Source of the DNA: Tetramitus jugosus
Taxonomy: Eukaryota; Heterolobosea; Eutetramitea; Acrasida; Vahlkampfiidae
Assembly (NCBI GenBank): GCA_937625935.1
Contig: OW569347.1
Coordinates: 372,001 to 436,000 of the forward strand
Length of the DNA: 64,000 nt
Reading direction: 5' to 3'
A program made the translations under genes and the position numbers. Shown here one piece after another: positions 1-9,407 of this stretch. The notes beneath the pieces were generated by a model. It had not been told where the DNA came from. It saw nothing but the letters and a program-made list of their open reading frames with translations, and did no database searches. Positions within the stretch are counted from its first letter, which is position 1. Each line of letters starts with the position of its first letter.

Positions 1-666
1 TCGAATATCGACAGCATTTAGAACTCTGGGTATCAATAGTCGAGTAGAGGATCACTTAATATTTGCTTGCTTGGGAAAGGTTGAATGGAACGAATATAGG
101 CAACAGAATGAAAAGTAAGTTTGATTCATTTGAATTTCTTCTTTAATATTGTATGGTTAACAAAATTTCAACTCCTCAGTTTCTTTATCTACGTTCATTC
201 GAAGTTAATGATTGTAGATGACGAATTTTTAATTGTCGGTAGTGCAAATCTTAACTCTAGATCTCTTTCTGGTAAACGAGACTCAGAGACATGCATCGGG
301 TGCTCAGAAGCTTACATGAACACAGGAAGAATTCGAAGTTTCCGCCATTGTCTTTGGAGAGAACATTTTGGTAGTTCAAAGAATGAACCTCCATCAAGCG
401 AGATTGAAGATGTTTCGGTTCTGTTTGACCTCGACTTGGATGCGAATGATGATCGTATATTCAAAAAGTTCAGAGAGTTTTGTCGAAGGAATTCCCAGCT
501 CTTCAATTCAAACGTTCCAATGCTCAACAATGGGCGTAGTCACATCATGAGACTTGCGATGGAAGAGGGAGAAGACGGATCTTGTCTTCCAATGGATATC
601 GAAGAATTCAAACTTCCTTTCGAAGGAAGAAGACCGAGGTTGCTGCCAACAACAGTGTTTACGTAA
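1..666 (+). CDS. Phospholipase D, C-terminal part (5' truncated by window edge)
   Basis: C-terminal end of a phospholipase D, which hydrolyses membrane phospholipids to phosphatidic acid. The second HKD catalytic motif is visible just after the intron as HSKLMIVDD, followed by GSANLNSRS and the downstream RDSE typical of eukaryotic PLDs. Exon 1 is open in frame from base 2 to 114 and reads a stretch containing NSRVEDHLIFACLGK. A GTAAGT donor follows at 115, the acceptor AG is at 178-179, and exon 2 runs from 180 to the TAA at 664-666. The codon split across the intron becomes Asn. About 145 residues follow the HKD motif, ending in an Arg-rich tail. The N-terminal HKD and any C2 or PX/PH domain lie outside the window, so the subfamily cannot be named. 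The gene is convergent with the mitochondrial RNA polymerase gene, only 10 nt away. Confidence 0.9.
115..179 (+). other. Intron in the phospholipase D gene (65 nt)
   Basis: GTAAGT donor and a pyrimidine-rich tract ending CTCAG. Removing it joins two frames so that the residues before the HKD motif read without a stop. Within the intron the downstream frame only happens to stay open. Confidence 0.85.
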
Positions 667-679
667 ACAGTGTTTATTA
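651..679. repeat. Direct repeat and perfect palindrome spanning the stop codons of two convergent genes
   Basis: The 11-mer AACAGTGTTTA occurs at 651-661 and again at 666-676. Between and across the copies lies the perfect 12-bp palindrome GTTTACGTAAAC (657-668), which contains the phospholipase D stop codon (664-666). The RNA polymerase stop codon is at 677-679 on the minus strand and overlaps a minus-strand AATAAA (673-678). Confidence 0.8.
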
Positions 680-3600
680 ATCGAAGAAGTATTTGGACTT
701 TCTAACTCTTTCGAGTTGTAAGTGACCCCGCTTTGGTATTGGAGGGAACTCCAAGTCTGGATGCAATTCTTGCATTGATGTCAAAAGCGTTTCTAACAGA
801 GGTTGAGAATGTAGATTAATAAATTCATCTCTGATAATATCATTCATATGATCAACATCACCAGCATGAGTCCAGAAGGAATCATGCACTGATGCAAACT
901 CAATCTCATTCTTCTTGCAAGTCTTTGCAGTCATGAACATGTGGCAGGCATCCAAAGAGTGAACATAATTTGGAGGGAAAGCAGACTTTTGTCTCGCACG
1001 ACTCACAGGTAGATCATCATTCGAAGAAATTAAGTTAAAGTTTTGGAGGACAGTCTTGACACTTGTCTTCCTTCCGGACCTATATGGTTGAACAACAGGC
1101 AAACCCAATGGTGTTATCCACACCACAGGTTGGTTCTTGGATGACACAACATGAGCAAGTTCATTCAACCAATCCATAATTGTTCTAGCTGATTGGAAAA
1201 CCTCACCTAATGAATGCAGAGTAACTCTAGCCAAGTAGATAGAGGCTGCTCCAATCTTATCCTCTGGAAGATCCTTCTTTTCCTTCAATCTTCTTTGGAT
1301 TTGCTCTCTGGCACCAACAAAGGTCACACCATAGACACTTGTCATGACAGTTTGCTTAATAGTGCTTCTGTAAACATTTCCTTGAAGCAAAAGAGCCAAC
1401 TCATCGCCCTTTGCTGCATCTTGATCAATGTGCTTCTTGACCACTTCCAGCACACCCAAGTACACATCCATAGGTTTATCAGTCGGTAACAAATTGACGT
1501 GAAGAGCTCCGAGATTATCTCTACCAAGAGCAGCATAATGCTGCAATCCATTGCATGAACCATCCATTTGTATTGGAAGGCCTGACTCATAGGCAGCAGG
1601 ATTTGGGGATCGAAGGCAGTTTGTTAGCTCGATGCAAGCAGCAAGAGTTTGCCATGGATTTTCAGATTGCAACCACCAGCACTCGTCGGTACGCAGGGTG
1701 TGGATTGTGTCGTTGTCAGTTGTGGTACGATTGAAGGTAGTCACGTCATCCATAAAACTGGCATTAACATTCAATCCAGGTAGAGGTTCATCTGCTGATC
1801 TAAAGATATTGTCAATATTGTCATCTACAAACTTAATTCTCTCTGCGAGGGAGTACTTGTCCTTTCCGTACAAGTTAGCCAGATGAATCTTTAGCCAGAA
1901 TATGCCTCTCTCGCCGATTGGTCTCACCTTTGAGAAAAGAAGTAGACCACGATTCACATCAGAACCCAAGTGATTCAAATGAGGCGGAATTGGATATGCC
2001 CTTCCTCTAAAATCAACGTTGTGAGGGAAGTAAAAGGATCTATCCTTGAAGTCTCTTGCTACCTTTAGTTTGTAAAGCATATCACATCTGAGAGAGTGCA
2101 AATCTTGGTTGCCCTGTTTAACGCTACCGAATTGTTTCTTCCATGCTCTAATCTGAGCAATAGATTCCTCAGTGAGGGCATCAGAATTTTCTTGCATAAT
2201 GACTGACGGTTTGTCAGGTAGTGGTTCATCTCTTCTTCTTGGAAGTGCGGCAATACCTGCTCCAGCAGCCCAGACCTTCAAGATCACATCATAAACCTTT
2301 GCGTTGATACTCCATTGTGTGTCATTTAGCACATTGAGACCTTCAAAGATATCTTGCAAAGGTGCATCTTGTAAAACAATGGATTGCATTCGAGATCCAT
2401 TGGTTCTCATGATCGAATTAATCACAGACAAGTATCCACCGTTTTTAGAGCCGACCCAAGGCTTTGGTTGAACAACCATGGGCAACAGCGCTGGTTCAAC
2501 AATTTCTAGTAGGGAGTGCGCTTCGTTCACAATGTCCGTCAATGACTCGTGTATCACAATAACACCATAGCTCTTTCCACTGGTATATTCCAGATCGTGT
2601 TTAAAGGCAGGCTCGAGTTTCACTCGATTGCCCGCACCACTATCCTGTGAATTGTCGTTCGACGAGAATGGATTATTGGTAGAATAATCTGCGAGAATAG
2701 CGTCCAATGCACTCTGCAAATTGTTGCTGGTTGCATTCTCTGTGGATTGCTCCCCATTGTTTTCCAGATTGCTAGAAGTAGAAGCAAACAAATCAGCCAA
2801 AATATCATTTGACAGCGATTCAGTCTTCTTGACAGGCACGGCAGCAACGTTCAGCAAGAGATGCAACAGGAATCCACCGACTTGAATCGTTGTTTCAGTG
2901 CCCCAATTCGAATTCTCATCAGGCAACATAAAATTGGTCATGTGATTCACGCTCTGAATGAATTGAGAGTCTCTGGGTAAGTAGGACAACACGTGCGCAC
3001 ACTTTGCCTTCTTCAGCTTCATAATGTTCACCTGAGCACAGACTGCTCTTCCAACAGAGGCCGCTGCTGTAGACGCAAGCACTCGTCCTGCTTTGAGTGT
3101 GCTGCTCAGAGTCGAATGAATCACAATCACAGCCAACTCCTCGGCAGTCAACAGAGAGATGTATGGACCTACAAAACTCAATTCACCACTCATGACACTG
3201 GAGGATGGATTGAAAAAGGATGACTTTTCATTGTCGCTCATGTCTGATGTAGTTGTTGTAGGTGTGGATGATGATGAATCATGTTGCTTGCTTTGACCCT
3301 TGCTAAACGATAGAAACAGTCTCTGTTTTTGCTTAATCTCCTCCACCAGTGGATCAAACCATTCCATGATGACTCTGCGAGCAGGTGGAAGGGATGCACC
3401 TTGCGCTCTCTGAGTCGCACCACTCACAGTCTTTTGATAACGAAGAGCAGTGTCCTGAACAGACTGTTGTTCCAATCTCAATTGCTCCTGTGTGGCATCT
3501 CCCTTTTGAGAGAAATGAGAGAAGAGATCAGACATGGCTTGATGAAACTCTGAAGTATTGTTATTGTTGTTATTGTTGTTGAATAGTGATGATGAAGAGA

Positions 3601-3934
3601 GTGATGATGATGATGATGATGATAGGTCTTGATAGGCATGATCATTGGTTTCTCCACTATTATTGCTCAATAGAGAATGATGATTGCTGTTGTGATTCGC
3701 ATCATTGAGAAAGGACAAAAAGTCATCAGAGAGTTTGTTGGTGGTGGTGGTGCTAGTTGAAGATGTGTTCTGGTTGTTGTTGGTGCTAGTAGTTGTTGTT
3801 GCCGCATGGTCTGCACCGTCCAAAGATTGGAAAGACCGTTGTTGTTGTTGTTGTTGTGCTGAGAGCTTGGATGCTGTTTTTTTACACAACAATAAATGAT
3901 TGTTTTTTCTGGTGGCCAATCTTCGGTACATCAT
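677..3934 (-). CDS. POLRMT: Mitochondrial DNA-directed RNA polymerase (phage T7-like, POLRMT/RPO41 type)
   Basis: Single-subunit RNA polymerase that transcribes mitochondrial DNA, 1085 residues. The catalytic half is unmistakable: DFRGRAYPIPPHLNHLG before the palm, motif A QMDGSCNGLQHYAALG near residue 790 with its metal-binding Asp, the O-helix motif B around RSTIKQTVMTSVYG near 860, and motif C as SVHDSFW near 1018 with the second catalytic Asp. The C-terminus KYFFD resembles the aromatic-acidic end of this family. The N-terminus is basic and Arg/Lys-rich, consistent with a mitochondrial targeting sequence, and is followed by about 120 low-complexity residues (Gln, Thr, Ser, Asn). Two adjacent ATGs start the frame; the outer one at 3934 is used. 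No intron is needed. The 5' end faces the glutaredoxin-like gene across 181 bp. An AATAAA overlaps the stop. Confidence 0.95.
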   Translation of the reverse strand: MMYRRLATRKNNHLLLCKKTASKLSAQQQQQQRSFQSLDGADHAATTTTSTNNNQNTSSTSTTTTNKLSDDFLSFLNDANHNSNHHSLLSNNSGETNDHAYQDLSSSSSSSLSSSSLFNNNNNNNNTSEFHQAMSDLFSHFSQKGDATQEQLRLEQQSVQDTALRYQKTVSGATQRAQGASLPPARRVIMEWFDPLVEEIKQKQRLFLSFSKGQSKQHDSSSSTPTTTTSDMSDNEKSSFFNPSSSVMSGELSFVGPYISLLTAEELAVIVIHSTLSSTLKAGRVLASTAAASVGRAVCAQVNIMKLKKAKCAHVLSYLPRDSQFIQSVNHMTNFMLPDENSNWGTETTIQVGGFLLHLLLNVAAVPVKKTESLSNDILADLFASTSSNLENNGEQSTENATSNNLQSALDAILADYSTNNPFSSNDNSQDSGAGNRVKLEPAFKHDLEYTSGKSYGVIVIHESLTDIVNEAHSLLEIVEPALLPMVVQPKPWVGSKNGGYLSVINSIMRTNGSRMQSIVLQDAPLQDIFEGLNVLNDTQWSINAKVYDVILKVWAAGAGIAALPRRRDEPLPDKPSVIMQENSDALTEESIAQIRAWKKQFGSVKQGNQDLHSLRCDMLYKLKVARDFKDRSFYFPHNVDFRGRAYPIPPHLNHLGSDVNRGLLLFSKVRPIGERGIFWLKIHLANLYGKDKYSLAERIKFVDDNIDNIFRSADEPLPGLNVNASFMDDVTTFNRTTTDNDTIHTLRTDECWWLQSENPWQTLAACIELTNCLRSPNPAAYESGLPIQMDGSCNGLQHYAALGRDNLGALHVNLLPTDKPMDVYLGVLEVVKKHIDQDAAKGDELALLLQGNVYRSTIKQTVMTSVYGVTFVGAREQIQRRLKEKKDLPEDKIGAASIYLARVTLHSLGEVFQSARTIMDWLNELAHVVSSKNQPVVWITPLGLPVVQPYRSGRKTSVKTVLQNFNLISSNDDLPVSRARQKSAFPPNYVHSLDACHMFMTAKTCKKNEIEFASVHDSFWTHAGDVDHMNDIIRDEFINLHSQPLLETLLTSMQELHPDLEFPPIPKRGHLQLERVRKSKYFFD

Positions 3935-4115
3935 TCCAACTGAGTGTGAGAGTGTTCAAATTGTTGTGCTTTTTGTGTGAATTCTTTGATGGTGGAGTGC
4001 GGCACATGTGAAATGTGAGCGGCAAAATAAGTTTTCGCTGCTTCAACGAGTTTGTGATTCAAGAAAAATCCGATGAATATTTTCCGGCGCATCTACGAAT
4101 AATCCAAGGCAGAAG
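3935..4115. promoter_or_regulatory. Divergent promoter between mitochondrial RNA polymerase and glutaredoxin-like genes
   Basis: These 181 bp separate two outward-facing start codons and must hold both promoters. A TTTTCCGGCGC stretch lies close to the plus-strand start (GGCGC at 4086-4090), and there is a GAGCGGCAAAATAAG run about 60 bp further left. No TATA box is obvious. Confidence 0.6.
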
Positions 4116-4472
4116 ATGTCAGACATTACTACGAATGAACGAGCTGCTCATGAAGAGAGTGGAATAGAAGATGAGCAACTAGGAGCTGAAATTTTTATCT
4201 ATGTAACATATCTAGCTGCCGTAGCAAAAACTGCTGCTGATTGCTCGAGAATTCAACTCATTTTTGATAACCATGGAATTAAGTACACAAAGATTGACTT
4301 GGGATCTCAACCAGAAATGAGAGAAAAGATGATTAAAGGATCTGGCAAGAGGATATTACCTCAAGTGTTTATTGACGACATGTACATTGGTGGAATAGAT
4401 GAGATTGAAGACTGGAACGAGAATGAAATGCTATTGGACGCACTCAAGGAAGCTGGCTATCAAGGAAAGTAA
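4116..4472 (+). CDS. Glutaredoxin/SH3BGR-like thioredoxin-fold protein lacking a CxxC active site
   Basis: Small 118-residue protein with a short acidic N-terminal extension and one glutaredoxin-like domain. The fold pattern is clear: strand EIFIYVTYL, helix with DCSRIQLIFDNHGIKY, strand KIDLG, then the cis-proline loop ILPQVFIDD and the conserved YIGG turn followed by a last helix. The position where catalytic glutaredoxins have CPYC reads Ala-Ala-Val-Ala, so there is no redox-active cysteine pair. The single Cys sits further along the first helix. This matches the SH3BGR/SH3BGRL branch, whose members also lack the CxxC and are thought to act as binding proteins. The gene ends 45 nt before the next start on the same strand, with an AATAAA ten bases after its stop. 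Confidence 0.8.
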   Translation: MSDITTNERAAHEESGIEDEQLGAEIFIYVTYLAAVAKTAADCSRIQLIFDNHGIKYTKIDLGSQPEMREKMIKGSGKRILPQVFIDDMYIGGIDEIEDWNENEMLLDALKEAGYQGK

Positions 4473-4491
4473 AGGACGAACAATAAAAATC

Positions 4492-4500
4492 TTTGGCGCG
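4492..4500 (+). promoter_or_regulatory. E2F-like site TTTGGCGCG before the CCHCR1-like gene
   Basis: TTTGGCGCG lies in the 45-nt gap between two same-strand genes, 18-26 nt before the ATG. It matches the textbook E2F/DP consensus TTTSSCGC. Its function here is inferred only. Confidence 0.45.
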
Positions 4501-4517
4501 TTTTCCATGAACAAAAA

Positions 4518-6377
4518 ATGAAAGCGGCAACCTTCAATGCGAATGTGAACTACAACTCAAAGCATGTTGATGATAGAAACACAGCCTTCTTTCAGAGGGA
4601 TCTTCTGTTAGACAAAGAAACTGAGAAACTAAAGCAAATCGAGTTGTATAGAAAAAATAAACTGGTCGGTCCTCCTCGTGAAACAATCAGTACAAGATCA
4701 TTCTTTGATGAAGCCAAGATGTCTTCTCTCACTTCGGAATTCGACAAGGAAGGAGCATCTTCTCTCATCGATGAGCGAGGACTATCTTCGACTTCGAACG
4801 ATAGAAATCCTCCCATCAAACTGAATTCTACTCCAGCTGTTTCGAATGTGAAAAATTTATACCACTACTCAAATCTATTGCACAACTTGCAAGAGTACAA
4901 AACCGAACCTTCTGTGAACAGGGATCAATGTTTAGATGAAGATCATGTCGAAGATAACAATTTTCATAATCAGGAGTTATTCCTATTAAACTCTAGAATA
5001 CAAGCATTGCAAGAAATCATTCAAATACAATCATTGGAGATTGAAAAACAATCAAATGGTAAGTCTGTCGATCAATACAAACAAAGCATTCAAGTACTTC
5101 TCTTAACGAAGTGGAGAGAAAAAGTTTTTGAACTATTGGTGCAGTTGAAGAGTTGTGAGATGACAGTAGAGAACGAACGAAAACACCATACTACCATGGA
5201 TAGAGCACTTACTGATCAAATCAATGCTCTAAAGTATGAATTGAGTTTATCAAATCAGAGAGAGAAAGATCTTTCAGCGAACATTAAGTTAATCGAAGCC
5301 AAGAACAGATACCTAGATGTAACTGTAAAGAAAATGAATCATCGAGAACGAGTTCACAGTCAAGATTCAACAAACTTTCAGGAAACATCAAGAAGTGTTC
5401 AGACACAGTTGTCATCATTTTCGAACTCTTTTTTCGACTCGATGTTGAAAGAACTAGGAAAACAACGACAGAAACTAGATTCTTATCAGAGTAGACTATC
5501 TTTCGCTTCTGATAGAATTGAAGTTATTAGTCGATTAATGATTCAAAGAAAAGGTCACAAAACAACAACGAGTATTCCTGAAATACCTCAAAAGGGTCAT
5601 CATGGAAATGCATTGATTGAAGAAAATAGTAATGAACTGATTAGAATGTTGCAAGTAGAAGTTGCTCGCCTCGTTCAAGATCGAGACTACTTGATGAATA
5701 ATAACCAAGTTAATGATCAAAGAATACGAGAAGAAATGACTCAGGTCACAAGGAGGATTGAAGGAGAGCGAGATCAAGCAAACCAACTCATCGAAAAACT
5801 CAAGCAAGACTTGTTTTTGAGCGAAGAAAAACTGAATACAACCACTTCCGAATGTAAACTACTCAACGAATCCCTGTTAAAAGCGCAGTTAACTCTAACG
5901 GAAGAGCTGGATGGGATCCGAATGATGAGACAACAATTTCTGCAACTTCAGAGACAGAATCAACTTGAAAAAGATGAAGCCATCCGACGTGTTGTGATAG
6001 GATCTGATAAAGCGAATACAATCCTGAGAGATGAACTCAGTATCCTAAGGACGGAACTCTCGAAGAAAACTGCTCAACTGAGCCAAATGGAAAGAATGCT
6101 CATAAAAGAGAGGGAGAATGTAGAAAGAGCACTCGAGGAACGGAAGAAGAGATTAACAGAAAAGGATGAAGAGATAAAGTCATTAAGGGAGGAGAAAACA
6201 TCTCTCTTGAGTGCACTGAAAAATAAGAGCACAAGTGAAGAAGCAAAGAGTCCAGAGAAGCAGCCAAAACAAGGACCCGAAAGGGACATTATGATTCAAG
6301 CTCTGGACAATCTAGCAACTCTGACTCACCACTATATGAATAGCAACTCCAGTGGAGATTACTTAGATGATATATAA
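4518..6377 (+). CDS. CCHCR1: CCHCR1-like (HCR) coiled-coil protein, probable centriolar protein
   Basis: Coiled-coil protein of 619 residues. Two segments match what I know of animal CCHCR1 (alpha-helical coiled-coil rod protein, a centriole and P-body associated protein): LLLTKWREKVFELLVQLK near residues 194-211, and the stretch around YQSRLSFASDRIEVISRL near 325-343, corresponding to LLQKWREKVF and to NRLSYAVRKVHTIRGLI in the human protein. The first 150 residues are Ser-rich and partly disordered. From residue 165 almost to the end the sequence has heptad-like hydrophobic spacing with dense Glu/Lys/Gln. The start is the ATG at 4518, placed 20 nt after a TTTGGCGCG motif and only 45 nt after the previous gene. 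It is convergent with the M49-like gene, leaving 35 nt between stops. Confidence 0.72.
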   Translation: MKAATFNANVNYNSKHVDDRNTAFFQRDLLLDKETEKLKQIELYRKNKLVGPPRETISTRSFFDEAKMSSLTSEFDKEGASSLIDERGLSSTSNDRNPPIKLNSTPAVSNVKNLYHYSNLLHNLQEYKTEPSVNRDQCLDEDHVEDNNFHNQELFLLNSRIQALQEIIQIQSLEIEKQSNGKSVDQYKQSIQVLLLTKWREKVFELLVQLKSCEMTVENERKHHTTMDRALTDQINALKYELSLSNQREKDLSANIKLIEAKNRYLDVTVKKMNHRERVHSQDSTNFQETSRSVQTQLSSFSNSFFDSMLKELGKQRQKLDSYQSRLSFASDRIEVISRLMIQRKGHKTTTSIPEIPQKGHHGNALIEENSNELIRMLQVEVARLVQDRDYLMNNNQVNDQRIREEMTQVTRRIEGERDQANQLIEKLKQDLFLSEEKLNTTTSECKLLNESLLKAQLTLTEELDGIRMMRQQFLQLQRQNQLEKDEAIRRVVIGSDKANTILRDELSILRTELSKKTAQLSQMERMLIKERENVERALEERKKRLTEKDEEIKSLREEKTSLLSALKNKSTSEEAKSPEKQPKQGPERDIMIQALDNLATLTHHYMNSNSSGDYLDDI

Positions 6378-6412
6378 TTGTATTTTGGTCAGATTCGACT
6401 TTGTTTTATTAT

Positions 6413-8754
6413 TTATTTCTTTCCAGCAAATGTATTGTCGTATACAATTCTGATATCGACTGGAGTCTTATGAATCATGTTCAATTCACTATGGTGAATC
6501 TGGGCAATCATGGTTTCTAACTCTGCCTCGATCACTCCATACTCTTCCAAGAAGATAGCAACATCATGTTTGTCTCCATCAGCCTGCATATTCAAGAGTT
6601 CCTTCAATAGACTGTGAATGCCAGTTTCCATGATTGAGAAATTCGCAAACACGTTATGAACTTCTTCCTCTTCTTCATTTGTGTGTGTTTCTACAGTAAT
6701 TGCATTTCTCGTGTTCAAATAGTTAAAGATGACAATAGCTGCCCGAGCGTGAGAATCCTCAAACTTGATTGATCTAAAGATGCTTGTCATGTATGTCACC
6801 AGAATAGATCTCTTGAACATTTCATTGTTGGTGAGGCCCAACTTTGTTTGGAGTGCCTTTGCCTCCTTTGACATGGTCATGTTCAACTCCAATAAATTAT
6901 TGTTAAGAATGTTACAGAGCAACCACAATCCACCAACATCAGCCTTTGCCTCCTCAATGACAGAATAGTGCTCCTGGAGTGCAACTCGAACAGGTACATG
7001 ATTTGTCTTATTTTCACTGTAAATGAAACGAGGACCCATACCGTGCATCAACTCATGAGCCATCACATGCATAAAGAAGGACTCAAAGTCAACATATGGT
7101 GACTGAAGAGAGCTCAACACTTGTGACTTTAGAGGAACAAGAGTCTTCTCGTACTTGGCTTCTTGAATATTGCGCAACAAAACTCTCTTTGATCCATGCT
7201 TGTCAACAACGTGAGCATTGTTTGGCAAGTTGTAGGCAGCAGTTTGAACACCTCTGCGAGCCTCACCACCGTTCATAATTTGATCCACGACACGAATCAC
7301 CTTGGCAGTAGAGTTATCAGAGGACAACAATTCAGTGTAGGCACTATCGATTGGCAATGCAGTAGAGAGAGATGGCAACAGTTTGACAATGCGTTGCAAC
7401 TTGGCAGACTCTGTTGCGTTGCGAATACCGACAAACATCTCAAAAGCTGCCTTGTAGCCAAACAACTCATCATCATACGTCTCATATGGACCCAGAGTCA
7501 CCTCCAACAGACTATTGTCATCACTGACGTTGAGCCATGCGACATCGGATGCATCGTAATCGTTACTATGGAACGCTTCTGCTCTCAACTTCAAGAATTG
7601 AATCAAACTGGCAAATTCCTCCTCTGGCAACAATGGAATCAACTCTTCAGTCAATTGCTTCAATTTGACAATGTGTTCTTCGAATGCTTCACTGTATGGC
7701 ACAGCCATCAACTCTCCAGTCGTCTCATTTCGTCTAATCACATGATAGAATCCAGTGGCTGCCTTGTACACTTCTTCGTTTGACGCCTTCACTTTGAGAG
7801 AATTGACCCATTGCTCAAATTCACTCCTCTGCATGTCCAATGGATAAAAATTGGCACCGAGTGGTCTGCTAGAGTCCTTTGCGACAAGTGAATCACCACT
7901 AAATGATCTCAAACTGGGCACAATCTCACTCAAATAATAGGAATTGTTGTTGAGTGCATCCCATGGGCACATGTTCAACTCAAAATACTCCAAAATGGCA
8001 CCCTTGCACTTGCTCTTGATGGAAGAGGAAGACAAGTGCTGAGCCAACTTTTCATTGTGTTTCCACAATTGAGCAATGTAGAGCTCATTGACCACTTGTG
8101 AAATTTCGTACAATTTTGGTAGAGCAAACTCTTCGAGTGACTCAATCATGGATAGAGTGACACTGGATGACGATGGTGACTTTTTAATGTTGGACAATAG
8201 AGTAGATGCCTTGATGGCACTGTACTGGTCAAGTCCATTCTCATACGGTGCACACTTTGTTTCACCAGACAACAAACTGATTGAAATGATGAGCAGAATG
8301 GCCATCAATATGAGAATAACGACTGAGACAATCAATGATTTCAAATGACTTGCCCACTGAGAAAGAACATTTGTGTGAGTAGAGAGTGTGTTCACACAGC
8401 CAAAAAAAACACACACATGAACAATTGATGATGAATAATAGACACACACTACACACACACACACACACACATGTGAAATACAACAATAGTAGTTACCTTG
8501 AAAATATTTCTGTGTTTTTGCTGAGAGAGAGAAAGGGACAAAGGATTGTCTTCATCCAATTGATTCTCTAATTTGTGCTGTTCTTCATAGACACTGGCCA
8601 TAGTCCTATTGTCATTGTCATTCATATAATGATGATTGTTGTTTTTATTGTTGTTGAGATAGCCCTGTCCCTTGCGTGTATTGTATTGATGGTCAGCCTC
8701 AGTGATGGCTTCTTCATCCAACTCATGGTCATTGTCATGACGTGGGTCAAACAT
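6413..8754 (-). CDS. Membrane-anchored M49-like zinc metallopeptidase (dipeptidyl-peptidase III / Nudix-3 type domain)
   Basis: Two-exon gene, 733 residues after splicing (exon 1 8754-8497, exon 2 8356-6413, phase 0). The first 86 residues are polar (Asp, Asn, His, Gln). A hydrophobic segment at about 93-115, SLIVSVVILILMAILLIISI, acts as a signal anchor, so the enzyme should face the lumen or outside. The rest matches the peptidase M49-like domain of plant Nudix-3 proteins: zinc motif HELMH followed by GMGP near residue 518, then EEAKAD near 555 with the third metal ligand, and a C-terminal GDKHDVAIFLEEYG block ending in PVDIR. Classical dipeptidyl-peptidase III has HELLGH instead. No Nudix domain is present. 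An upstream in-frame ATG at 8844 is possible; 8754 is preferred because the extra 30 residues look like leader sequence. Exon 2 read alone would give a false Cys/Val-repeat N-terminus. Confidence 0.82.
8357..8496 (-). other. Intron in the M49-like peptidase gene (140 nt) containing a CA/TG dinucleotide run
   Basis: On the minus strand the donor is GTAACT directly after ATTTTCAAG and the acceptor is TTTCTCAG before TGGGCAAG. The junction is phase 0, joining ...IFK to WASHLKS. Ten AC units at 8451-8470 lie inside it. Confidence 0.85.
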
Positions 8755-9079
8755 GTTTGGTGTTGTTGTTGCTTTTTGTTGTTGCTTTTTGATTTCAGAG
8801 AAAGAAAAAATTCGCGATTTTTTACCTTGCAAGATACGCAACAACAGCTGCTGTCTCAGAGTGTTTTGCGATGCGACACATTCATCGCCCGTCTGTGTGT
8901 GAACAAGATTTGCTCACAAATGGCGCCGTTTTTACAACGGTGAGTATCTTGTCAATTTCCCGTCAAATTTTCGGACATTCTGATTATCCCGATTGCGTCA
9001 TCCATAATTCTCTGTTTTTTGTTTCAAAAACATCATCATTCTGAACGAAACACACACACATGATAAATCGATATGGATC
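8755..9079. promoter_or_regulatory. Divergent intergenic region between M49-like peptidase and orphan membrane protein
   Basis: Holds the 5' ends of two outward-facing genes. It contains GTTGTT-rich sequence, a TTCGCGATTT near 8812, and the palindromic AAATGGCGCC at 8918-8927. An identical 10-mer occurs before the CAF-1 gene. No independent gene is convincing here. Confidence 0.6.
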
Positions 9080-9373
9080 ATGAATCTAAGCAACAACAAC
9101 AATTCTAATCCCATACCCCCATCACTTCAAACATGTTCACATGACAAGGGCAACATTATTGCTCTGTTCAACTATGTCAACATTCCATTGATTCCACTGT
9201 TTCTCTACGGTTCACTCTCTCTTCTCTTGTTTCGCTACTATCATAAGAAATTGGGTGTCATGTGCATGTTGGGTGCCCTGTGTCTTCTGATCTCAGAATT
9301 GTCCGACTCTCTCGACAGTTCACTTGACATTTTCTTTTATAACAAGTTGTTGTCTGGAATCACATCAAATAAC

Positions 9374-9407
<34 letters not shown>

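Noticed and set aside
8386-8571. CA/TG repeat region read as a Cys/Val-rich protein N-terminus
   Set aside because: It is the interior of a well-supported intron; splicing gives a sensible signal anchor.
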